Assembly (NCBI RefSeq): GCF_015159595.1
Contig: NZ_CP063304.1
Location: 1,798,001-1,862,000 of the forward strand
Direction: 5' to 3'
Source of the DNA: Blautia liquoris
GTDB taxonomy: Bacteria > Bacillota > Clostridia > Lachnospirales > Lachnospiraceae
Length of the DNA: 64,000 nt
Shown here: piece after piece, positions 51,794-58,335 of the stretch
Position numbering within the stretch: the stretch's first letter is position 1
Layout of the letters: each line of letters begins with the position of its first letter
Translations under genes and position numbers: made by a program
Notes under the pieces: generated by a model
Databases searched by the model: none
Told to the model about the DNA's origin: nothing
The model's input: the letters and a program-made list of their open reading frames with translations, nothing else

Positions 51794-52337
51794 TATTCTC
51801 TCCTCCCTTGTGAACGCAAAATTTTCCATAAGCAGCCTCTATCACAATATCACAATATTTTGCACAAACACGGTCGATGGCACCAAGGCTTTTACAGTAC
51901 TCTCTTGTCGTTTCATCACAAAAAGCTACATCTGCGTAAATGTAATCGGATACAAAAACAATATTTTCAAGATCAGATATCAGAATCTTCAGCTCATCGG
52001 CTACTTTCTCACCCGCATCTTCCCTGCACCCGCCATCCCGACTGAACATCTCATTTGCAAGAAGTGCCGTCGTGCTGTCTATGAGAAACGTACCTGATCG
52101 GTCACAGGAATTCAATATTTGAATGATATCCCTTTCCTGCTCGACTGTGACAAATCCCATACCCTGACGGTTATGGCGGTGGCGTCGGATCCTTTGTAAA
52201 TCTTCATCGTCACCGGCTCTCATAGTGGCTACATAGTAGAGAGCTCTCTTTTGATCGGCTCCCGCCATGGCGGAGGCCATTTTTAAAGCATATGTTGACT
52301 TTCCGTTTTTGCATCCGCCTGATATGAATATTTTCAT
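51753..52337 (-). CDS. cobU: CobU-type adenosylcobinamide kinase/adenosylcobinamide-phosphate guanylyltransferase
   Basis: The 194-residue protein has the P-loop FISGGCKNGKSTYAL and RIRRHRHNRQ, where CobU carries the guanylylated histidine, followed by a strand resembling the second nucleotide site (IDSTTALLANEMF). CobU phosphorylates adenosylcobinamide and attaches GMP during cobalamin salvage. Its C-terminal half is less typical than its N-terminal half. The ATG overlaps the DUF2284 stop by four bases, and the downstream short CobU-like gene overlaps its 3' end. This fits the cobalamin uptake locus nearby. Confidence 0.82.
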   Translation of the reverse strand: MKIFISGGCKNGKSTYALKMASAMAGADQKRALYYVATMRAGDDEDLQRIRRHRHNRQGMGFVTVEQERDIIQILNSCDRSGTFLIDSTTALLANEMFSRDGGCREDAGEKVADELKILISDLENIVFVSDYIYADVAFCDETTREYCKSLGAIDRVCAKYCDIVIEAAYGKFCVHKGGENIGSDFWRSISGKV

Positions 52338-52906
52338 CTGATTTCTCCAGATTTGTCTTTTTTATCAAACACGTAAATACTAAAATAATAAACCTCATTC
52401 CCGCTCCACTGGATCTCCATATTACAACTCTCGGCCAGTTTTCCGACATCGATACAGTATGCAGACAGACAGGAAAAGCGCATGCTTTCCTTGACGCAGG
52501 GTTTCCCGGAAGGCATCATACATTCTTCACAAAAGTTACAGGGTCCGCACATGATCGGGAATCCGTCCATATCCATACCATCTGTTTTCAGTTCTTTCAT
52601 CGCCTGGAGTGTCATCTGTGTATGCTTTCTCTTTAGTTTCTTCATCTCGGCATTGTCAAACGCGTCCTTAACTGGTGTTTTCGACTGAAATACAATACAG
52701 CGGCGATACGCAAGAACACGCTGCTTCATCTCCTTGGGTGTTCCGCTATAGGGCGGACAAGCATAATTTTTGTTATAGTTTCCGCATGCATTCTCCTCAC
52801 AGAACTTGCGATACTCCGGCACAAAGACCAGATCATCCGTCGAGATCTCGGCTGCCTTTTCAAATCCTTCATGCTTCACTATATGTTCTAATGTTTTTTG
52901 ATCCAT
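52334..52906 (-). CDS. DUF2284 cysteine-rich metal-binding protein
   Basis: The 190-residue protein has many cysteines in the DUF2284 pattern: KFCEENACGNYNKNYACPPY near residue 35, CGPCNFCEECMMP near residue 120, and CVKES...FSCLSAYCID. Such proteins are thought to bind an Fe-S cluster or Zn, but the family has no assigned activity. The ATG at 52906 has AGAGG nine bases upstream. It overlaps cobU by four bases, so a role in corrinoid salvage is inferred from position. Confidence 0.83.
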   Translation of the reverse strand: MDQKTLEHIVKHEGFEKAAEISTDDLVFVPEYRKFCEENACGNYNKNYACPPYSGTPKEMKQRVLAYRRCIVFQSKTPVKDAFDNAEMKKLKRKHTQMTLQAMKELKTDGMDMDGFPIMCGPCNFCEECMMPSGKPCVKESMRFSCLSAYCIDVGKLAESCNMEIQWSGNEVYYFSIYVFDKKDKSGEIR

Positions 52907-52988
52907 AACAATCATCCTCTCAAAAAAATCACATCACAGATATCATAATCTTTTTCTCGATTAAAATCAACTCTGCCGTAAAAAAGGA

Positions 52989-53030
52989 TTGACTAATTAG
53001 CTAATATTATATATAATATTATTAGCTAAT
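52989..53030 (+). promoter_or_regulatory. Toxin-antitoxin promoter with two palindromic operators
   Basis: TTGACT (52989-52994), 17-base spacer, TATAAT (53012-53017). The identical palindrome ATTAGCTAAT occurs at 52996-53005, between the boxes, and at 53021-53030, just after the -10 box, with centres 25 bases apart. This is a typical layout for autorepression by a Phd-type antitoxin and its toxin. Confidence 0.8.
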
Positions 53031-53050
53031 ATCTGTTGGAGGTGATTAAT

Positions 53051-53284
53051 GTGACTGTTGCAACAGCAACTGAAGTTCAGAATAATTTTGGACGATATTT
53101 GCAAAAAGTACAAGATGGCGATGAAGTTGTGGTATTGAAAAACGGGAAACAGGTGGCTCGTTTAATTTCTTATCAGAAAAGTGTTTCATTTCTTACAGAT
53201 TCACTTACTGGTATTTTGAAACATGATTACGATGATAAAGAAATGACAGCGGAGCGTATGAAAAAGTATGGTGATCTTGATTGA
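53051..53284 (+). CDS. Phd/YefM-family antitoxin
   Basis: The 77-residue protein has the Phd fold signature: TATEVQNNFGRYLQKVQ, then EVVVLKNGKQVARLIS. The N-terminal half should bind the palindromic operators upstream, and the acidic C-terminus should neutralise the toxin. The GTG at 53051 has GGAGGTG upstream, so I reject the earlier in-frame TTG at 53036. It overlaps the toxin gene by 17 bases. Confidence 0.88.
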   Translation: MTVATATEVQNNFGRYLQKVQDGDEVVVLKNGKQVARLISYQKSVSFLTDSLTGILKHDYDDKEMTAERMKKYGDLD

Positions 53285-53687
53285 TACAAATATAATACTT
53301 GATGTTTTATGTCAACGCAATGACTTCTATAAGGATTCAGCAAATATTTTCAGGTTGTGTGAAATCAAAAAACTTTACGGAGTTGTATCAACTTTATCAT
53401 TTGCTAATATTTCATACATTATGCGAAAAGAATATGCTGCATCGAAAATTGGTGAGATTCTAGAAAGACTCTCGTTTATTTTTGATATTTCAGATCTCAC
53501 AGTTGAAGATCTTAAGAGAGCAGCCGCTTTGAACTTTAAAGACTATGAAGACGCTATCCAATGCGCCTGTGCTCTCCGTTCTAAAGCCGATTATATTATA
53601 AGCAGGAATACAAAAGATTTTACCTTAAGCAAAATACCTGCCATAACACCAAAAGAATTTCTGGAAATCTTTAATTATAATTTTTAA
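53268..53687 (+). CDS. PIN-domain (VapC-like) toxin
   Basis: The 139-residue PIN nuclease has the acidic residues of the family: D6 in LIDTNIILDVL, a central acidic position, and DYEDAIQ with the usual asparagine/aspartate neighbourhood near residue 95, then SRNTKDF. VapC toxins cleave RNA, often tRNA or rRNA. A Phd-type antitoxin with a PIN toxin is a less common but known mix. Confidence 0.87.
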   Translation: MVILIDTNIILDVLCQRNDFYKDSANIFRLCEIKKLYGVVSTLSFANISYIMRKEYAASKIGEILERLSFIFDISDLTVEDLKRAAALNFKDYEDAIQCACALRSKADYIISRNTKDFTLSKIPAITPKEFLEIFNYNF

Positions 53688-53714
53688 AATTTTTTGAGTT
53701 TTTCTTGTATAAAA

Positions 53715-53743
53715 TTGCCCAGATTTTGGAAACATGTTATAAT
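53715..53743 (+). promoter_or_regulatory. Promoter of the ferredoxin gene
   Basis: TTGCCC (53715-53720), 17-base spacer, TATAAT (53738-53743), 30 bases before the start. Confidence 0.75.
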
Positions 53744-53773
53744 AGTGGCATCAAATCTAAGGAGGTATCCTTC

Positions 53774-53956
53774 ATGAAAGCAACAATTGAAGATGGATGT
53801 ATCGGATGCGGGCAGTGTGCAGATACATGTCCGGAAGTTTTTCGCATGGGTGATGACGATCTGGCAGAGGTTTATGCAGATGTGACACCTGACAACGAGG
53901 AAAGCGCAAAGGAAGCTGCTGATGGCTGTCCTGTGGAAGTAATCATTGTAGAGTAA
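53774..53956 (+). CDS. Small [4Fe-4S] ferredoxin
   Basis: The 60-residue acidic protein has CIGCGQCADTCPEVF near the N-terminus and DGCPVEVI near the C-terminus, which is the single-cluster CxxCxxC...C pattern of bacterial low-potential ferredoxins. It has its own promoter, an AGGAGG site and a terminator, so it is expressed alone. Its partner enzyme is unknown. Confidence 0.9.
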   Translation: MKATIEDGCIGCGQCADTCPEVFRMGDDDLAEVYADVTPDNEESAKEAADGCPVEVIIVE

Positions 53957-53976
53957 TGCTGTATCAATATCAAAAG

Positions 53977-54043
53977 TTCCATGCTGACATAATGACGGAC
54001 CTGCTTATGTACCGTAATTCATCGGCATGGAATTTTTCTTTTT
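53977..54043 (+). terminator. Terminator of the ferredoxin gene
   Basis: TTCCATGC (53977-53984) pairs with GCATGGAA (54025-54032), followed by TTTTTCTTTTTT. It ends only 19 bases before the GH27 start. Confidence 0.7.
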
Positions 54044-54062
54044 TAAGAGAAAGGAACTTCTC

Positions 54063-55388
54063 ATGAATAAAAATGATTTCGCACCGGCTCCTCCTATGGG
54101 TTGGAATAGTTACGATTATTATGATACCACGGTAAACGAAGAACAAGTGAGGGCGAATGCCGATTATATGGCGAAGAATCTCAAAGAATTCGGATGGGAG
54201 TATATCATAGTCGATATTCAGTGGTACGCACACCACACGGGTTCCAGACGGGAGCAATTTCAATACATTCCCTTTTCCAAACTCGAGATGGACGAATATT
54301 CACGTCTCCAGCCCGACCCGGTACGTTTTCCCAGTTCCGCCGGCGGAGCAGGGTTTGCCCCTTTAGCGGCTTATATACATAGTCTTGGATTGAAATTCGG
54401 TATTCACATTATGCGCGGGATTCCGCGTGCCGCCGCACACGCACACAGCAAGATACTTGGCACGGATGTGGCTGCAGATGAAGTTGCCGATCCATCTTCT
54501 ATCTGTGGATGGAATCCGGATATGTATGGAGTAAGAAATACATCGGCCGGCCAGGCTTACTACGATTCTATCCTGAAATTGTACGCCTCGTGGGGTGTCG
54601 ATTTTATCAAATGTGATGATATCTGCAATACGAATCTCTATACAGAACACCCCTATTCAGCACGCCATGAAATTGAGATGATCTCCACAGCCATCACTCG
54701 CTTAGGAAGACCAATTGTCTTGTCCTTATCACCCGGACCTGCTCTGATCGACAAGGCCTGGCACTATGGGAGATATGCTAATATGTGGCGTATCACAGAC
54801 GACTTCTGGGATGACTGGGATCTGTTAAAAAACATGTTCTGCCGCTGTGAGCTGTGGCAGAAACATGTATCGAGGGGCTGCTACCCGGATCTTGACATGC
54901 TGCCTCTTGGCCGCCTTGGAAAAGGCTTCGGCAAAGAACGCCAGACCAATTTTACCTGCCAGGAACAGCGCACAATGATGACTTTGTGGTGTCTCTTTGG
55001 ATCACCCCTTATGCTCGGTGCAGAACTGACCCTGTTGGATGAGTGGACCTTGTCTCTCCTCACCAACAAAGAGATTCTGTCTCTGGCAACACCAGACTGC
55101 AGACCTTGGCAAATACATCGCGATGAAACCCAAGCCATATGGACAGGATGCAATGAGACCGACGGTTCTTTTTATGTTGCTCTCTTTAATCTCAGTGACA
55201 AAGAAAAAGAAATCTCTGTTTCACTGGAAGAACTCTTCTTTTGCCCTTATGTTCGAAATCCGAACATTAAGGGACAAGACGTGATTCAGCTGCGTGATCT
55301 GTGGAAAGATGAAATTTCCATGTTCACAGGCAGCACCATCAGCCAGTCAGTGAAGCCGCATGACTGTGTCATCTACAAGATCGGCTAA
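54063..55388 (+). CDS. Glycoside hydrolase family 27 enzyme (alpha-galactosidase-like)
   Basis: The 441-residue protein has the GH27 barrel: PPMGWNSYDYY at the N-terminus, VDIQWY, then VDFIKCDD (nucleophile aspartate near residue 185) and WRITDDFWDDW (acid/base aspartate near 248). A C-terminal beta-sandwich covers about residues 345-440. The family hydrolyses terminal alpha-galactosides or alpha-N-acetylgalactosaminides; the exact specificity is uncertain. No signal peptide, so it acts inside the cell on imported oligosaccharides. The ATG at 54063 has AAAGGAA upstream. Confidence 0.88.
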   Translation: MNKNDFAPAPPMGWNSYDYYDTTVNEEQVRANADYMAKNLKEFGWEYIIVDIQWYAHHTGSRREQFQYIPFSKLEMDEYSRLQPDPVRFPSSAGGAGFAPLAAYIHSLGLKFGIHIMRGIPRAAAHAHSKILGTDVAADEVADPSSICGWNPDMYGVRNTSAGQAYYDSILKLYASWGVDFIKCDDICNTNLYTEHPYSARHEIEMISTAITRLGRPIVLSLSPGPALIDKAWHYGRYANMWRITDDFWDDWDLLKNMFCRCELWQKHVSRGCYPDLDMLPLGRLGKGFGKERQTNFTCQEQRTMMTLWCLFGSPLMLGAELTLLDEWTLSLLTNKEILSLATPDCRPWQIHRDETQAIWTGCNETDGSFYVALFNLSDKEKEISVSLEELFFCPYVRNPNIKGQDVIQLRDLWKDEISMFTGSTISQSVKPHDCVIYKIG

Positions 55389-55430
55389 TAAAGACAGCGT
55401 TGCCGCAACTGTTCGTCTGTCACATACAAA

Positions 55431-55462
55431 TTATCCGGCTCCTAATATTAGAAGCCGGATAA
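55431..55462. terminator. Bidirectional terminator, GH27 / purine permease
   Basis: Ten-base arms TTATCCGGCT (55431-55440) and AGCCGGATAA (55453-55462) with a 12-base loop; A/T-rich on both sides. Confidence 0.75.
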
Positions 55463-55477
55463 AATATCTCTTTATCT

Positions 55478-56827
55478 CTACTCGATTTCCGGTGCGTCCG
55501 GATCGTCTTTTAAGATAAGACTTAAGATCAGGGCGACGATTGTACCTGCGGAGATTCCAGATCCGAACAGGCTGCTTAAAATTCCGGGAAGTTTTGCAAC
55601 TACTTCCGGACGGAATGTAACACCTAAGCCGATGCCGATTGAACTTGCCATAATCAAAAGATTCCGGTTTGTAAATTTCACCTTTGACAGTGTTTTGATT
55701 CCGGAGATTGCAACGGTACCGAACATTAGAATTCCGGCTCCTCCAAGAACGCAGGAAGGCATGATAGATACTACCGTCGATACCTTCGGAAAGAGACTGA
55801 TCAGGATAAGCAGTACTCCTGCTACGATTGCAACGTGCTGTGATGCACATTTTGTAAGAGGGATCAGGCCTACGTTCTGACCGAATGTCTGTGCAGGGCC
55901 GGATCCGACGAACGGACAGACAAAAGAGCTGACGGAATCAGCCCGTACCCCTGCTACAACCTCATCTCTGCTTAACTTTTTGCCTGTCACTTCACCAAGC
56001 GTTTCCATAACACCTACGGTTTCAATGACAGTCACCAGATATCCGGCGATAAACGGTACGACAAACTTTGGGTTAAAATCAATTCCAAAACGTGCAATCT
56101 CAGGCATCTGGAACCATTCTGCATTACCGATCTGTGAGAAATCTACGAAACCAAACGGAATACTGATTATGTATCCTACGATGATTCCGATCATAACAGC
56201 TGCGGAATTCCAGATTCCCTTTGCATATCTGTTCAAAAGGAGGATAACGACGAATACGATCACCGCAATCAGTATGTATCTCGCATCTCCATAATTGGGA
56301 TTATCTGAACCTCCTCCGATCCAGTCGAAAGCGATCGGCATCATGGACATTCCCATGAGTGTGATAACTGTACCGGTTACAACCGGTGTGAATATCTTCA
56401 TCAACGGTTTGACAAAAAAGCTCAGGATAAATTCCAGAATAGCACCCAAAATAGATGCTCCGAAATATCCGGCCATTCCGCCTCCCATCGTGTTGATAAT
56501 TGTGTTTGCTGGCGGAACAAACCCAAAGTCTGTTCCCATGACGGTCGGAAGTCCTACACCAACCCGAAACTTTTTCGGTCCAAATCCTTTTGTCTGGATA
56601 ATTGATGCAATTCCGGAAGCCAGCAGCGATGCCGATACCAGATATGCCGTATCCACAACATTAAGTTTTGCAAGACCAGCGATGACCAGGGGTACTGCTA
56701 CAATTCCACTGAATGCAGTCAGAATGTTCTGGAGCCCCAGCAGGATGGATGTGCCAAGATTTGGCTTGTCTTCCACCTGGTATACCAACGTTGAAGTGTT
56801 GTTTGTTTGTGCCTCATTCTTTTCCAT
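55478..56827 (-). CDS. NCS2-family xanthine/uric acid-type permease
   Basis: The membrane protein of about 449 residues has roughly 12-14 hydrophobic segments and NCS2 hallmarks: GLQNILTAFSGIVAVPLV, VGLPTVMG in the substrate loop, GYLVTVIETVGVMETLGEVTGK and SGPAQTFGQNVGLI. It probably imports xanthine or uric acid with a cation. It follows the molybdenum hydroxylase operon 2 on the same strand, so it would supply that enzyme's substrate. A GTG at 56842 is also possible as start, but no ribosome site favours it clearly. Confidence 0.9.
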   Translation of the reverse strand: MEKNEAQTNNTSTLVYQVEDKPNLGTSILLGLQNILTAFSGIVAVPLVIAGLAKLNVVDTAYLVSASLLASGIASIIQTKGFGPKKFRVGVGLPTVMGTDFGFVPPANTIINTMGGGMAGYFGASILGAILEFILSFFVKPLMKIFTPVVTGTVITLMGMSMMPIAFDWIGGGSDNPNYGDARYILIAVIVFVVILLLNRYAKGIWNSAAVMIGIIVGYIISIPFGFVDFSQIGNAEWFQMPEIARFGIDFNPKFVVPFIAGYLVTVIETVGVMETLGEVTGKKLSRDEVVAGVRADSVSSFVCPFVGSGPAQTFGQNVGLIPLTKCASQHVAIVAGVLLILISLFPKVSTVVSIMPSCVLGGAGILMFGTVAISGIKTLSKVKFTNRNLLIMASSIGIGLGVTFRPEVVAKLPGILSSLFGSGISAGTIVALILSLILKDDPDAPEIE

Positions 56828-56885
56828 ATTGTGTGTTTTCACCTCTCTGTATTGTTTAACATTCTATTTAAAAGCAGTCTCCCGC

Positions 56886-56926
56886 GTATCGAGAGACAAA
56901 GAAAGCCTCCCGATACACGTTAAGTA
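56886..56926 (-). promoter_or_regulatory. Possible attenuator in the purine permease leader
   Basis: On the minus strand GTATCGGGAG can pair with CTCTCGATAC (10 bases). The second arm can instead take part in GTCTC/GAGAC pairing further downstream, which is followed by TGCTTTT. The two structures exclude each other, as in a riboswitch or attenuator, but I do not recognise an aptamer. Confidence 0.4.
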
Positions 56927-56964
56927 GCCGCTGAATTTTATAAATGATTATTGAGAGTTTACGC

Positions 56965-56973
56965 ATTATACCA
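56965..56973 (-). promoter_or_regulatory. Extended -10 promoter of the purine permease gene
   Basis: Minus-strand TGGTATAAT (TATAAT at 56965-56970); no good -35 box. It would give a leader of about 120-130 bases. Confidence 0.5.
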
Positions 56974-56978
56974 CAAAC

Positions 56979-57041
56979 ATATAGGATATCAGATTCAGGA
57001 ATACGGGCACTTTGTGCCATATAATCCACGGTATCCTATAT
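56979..57041 (-). repeat. Large palindromic hairpin after molybdenum hydroxylase operon 2
   Basis: Perfect 10-base inverted ends ATATAGGATA (56979-56988) and TATCCTATAT (57032-57041) enclose a GGCAC-AAA-GTGCC hairpin. It lacks a T-run on either strand. It may end the operon or protect the 3' end of its RNA. Confidence 0.55.
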
Positions 57042-57055
57042 CTTTTCTTAAATCT

Positions 57056-57874
57056 TTAAATTCCGTTTGTCTCCAGAAAGTCCTGCAGCAGATTCTGGCA
57101 CACAGATTTCCTATATTCGGCTGAAACTCTTCCACGAATGGGAACAATCGCCTCATCATAAGCTGCCAGGTACTTCTCTTTGATGCCTTTTGCCTCGTCG
57201 ATGGTTTTTCCAATCATCATCTGATCAATGTCAGGTCTTCTTACAACTACATCGCTGACCGCTCCGAATGCCGTGGCACAGTTTTTGATTCTGCCATCTT
57301 CTGTATCCAAAATCCCCGCAAAAGACACTCTTGAGATCGCAAGTGCATTTCTGGCACCGATTTTCTTATAATAATAGTTGTCGATCCCGTTCTTTGGAAC
57401 GAGGATCTCAACGAGCAATTCATCCTCACGAATCGCGAGTTTCTTTCTTCCCAGATAAAACTCTTTGATCGGGATAAAACGTTCTCCGCTCATGCTTTGA
57501 AGATGTAAGAGCGAATCTGTCACGAAGAAGATCAAAACGCTGTCTCCCTTCGGTGAACCGTTGCAGACATTTCCACCTACAGTTCCAAGGTTTCGAATTG
57601 CCGGCGCGGCAAGCTCTATGACGGCATCCTTTAAAATCTGAGGAATCAGCTTGTGATGGAGTACTTCCGAGTAGGTCGAACAGGCTCCGATTCGAATATA
57701 TTCCTCATCCTCCGTGATCTGTTTTAATTCCGCTATCTTGTTCAAAAACAGATAGGAGGCCTGATCGTCCGCTTCGATCATCAGATCTGTGCCTCCGGCA
57801 TAGGGAGTCACCGGCTTTGTATTTTTGATTTTTAGTGCCTCATCCAGAGATGTTGTAAAATAACTGTTTACCAT
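57056..57874 (-). CDS. FAD-binding subunit of molybdenum hydroxylase, operon 2
   Basis: The 272-residue protein has the FAD loops of the CoxM/XdhB family: PYAGGTDLMIEADD near residue 24 and AAPAIRNLGTVGGNVCNGSPKGD near 95. The C-terminal CO dehydrogenase flavoprotein domain covers about 170-270. It relays electrons from the 2Fe-2S subunit to an acceptor. It is the last of three genes and overlaps the 2Fe-2S gene by 7 bases. The gene order (Mo, 2Fe-2S, FAD) is the reverse of operon 1. Confidence 0.94.
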   Translation of the reverse strand: MVNSYFTTSLDEALKIKNTKPVTPYAGGTDLMIEADDQASYLFLNKIAELKQITEDEEYIRIGACSTYSEVLHHKLIPQILKDAVIELAAPAIRNLGTVGGNVCNGSPKGDSVLIFFVTDSLLHLQSMSGERFIPIKEFYLGRKKLAIREDELLVEILVPKNGIDNYYYKKIGARNALAISRVSFAGILDTEDGRIKNCATAFGAVSDVVVRRPDIDQMMIGKTIDEAKGIKEKYLAAYDEAIVPIRGRVSAEYRKSVCQNLLQDFLETNGI

Positions 57875-58335
57875 AATCCCTTCCCCTCCTTTGCCGCAAT
57901 CTGGATTGCTTTTACAATCGCGTTATATCCCGTACATCTGCACAAGTTCCCGGATATTGCTCTGCGAATCTCCTCCTCGTCGGGATTGGGGTTCTCTGCA
58001 AGCAGACACTCTGAGGCCAGCATCATGCCTGGAATGCAAAAACCGCACTGCACTGCACTTACATCCGCATATGCTTTCGAGAGCATTTCGAATCTTTCGG
58101 TCTTACTGTATCCTTCAATTGTCAGTACTGTACTCCCCTCGATACTTCCCATTGCAACCATGCAGGAGTTGACCAGACGATTATCGAGGATCACGGAGCA
58201 TGCTCCGCACTCGCCTTCTTTACATCCGCATTTTGCTCCGGTGAGACGAAATTCATTGCGCAGGACATCCAAAAGCCGTTCATTTGGGTTTGCATTGCTG
58301 GTAACTTCTTCGCCGTTTAGTATGAATTTAATCAT
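57868..58335 (-). CDS. 2Fe-2S subunit of molybdenum hydroxylase, operon 2
   Basis: The 155-residue protein has the ferredoxin-like cluster motif CGCKEGECGAC plus SCMV and the helical-domain motif CGFC...CRCTG. It is closer to the family consensus than the protein of operon 1. It overlaps the Mo subunit gene by 8 bases and the FAD subunit gene by 7. Confidence 0.96.
   Translation of the reverse strand: MIKFILNGEEVTSNANPNERLLDVLRNEFRLTGAKCGCKEGECGACSVILDNRLVNSCMVAMGSIEGSTVLTIEGYSKTERFEMLSKAYADVSAVQCGFCIPGMMLASECLLAENPNPDEEEIRRAISGNLCRCTGYNAIVKAIQIAAKEGKGLW

Noticed and set aside
56842-57041. Purine or xanthine riboswitch before the NCS2 permease
   Set aside because: The conserved core sequences of the known purine aptamer were not found; only unassigned hairpins are visible.
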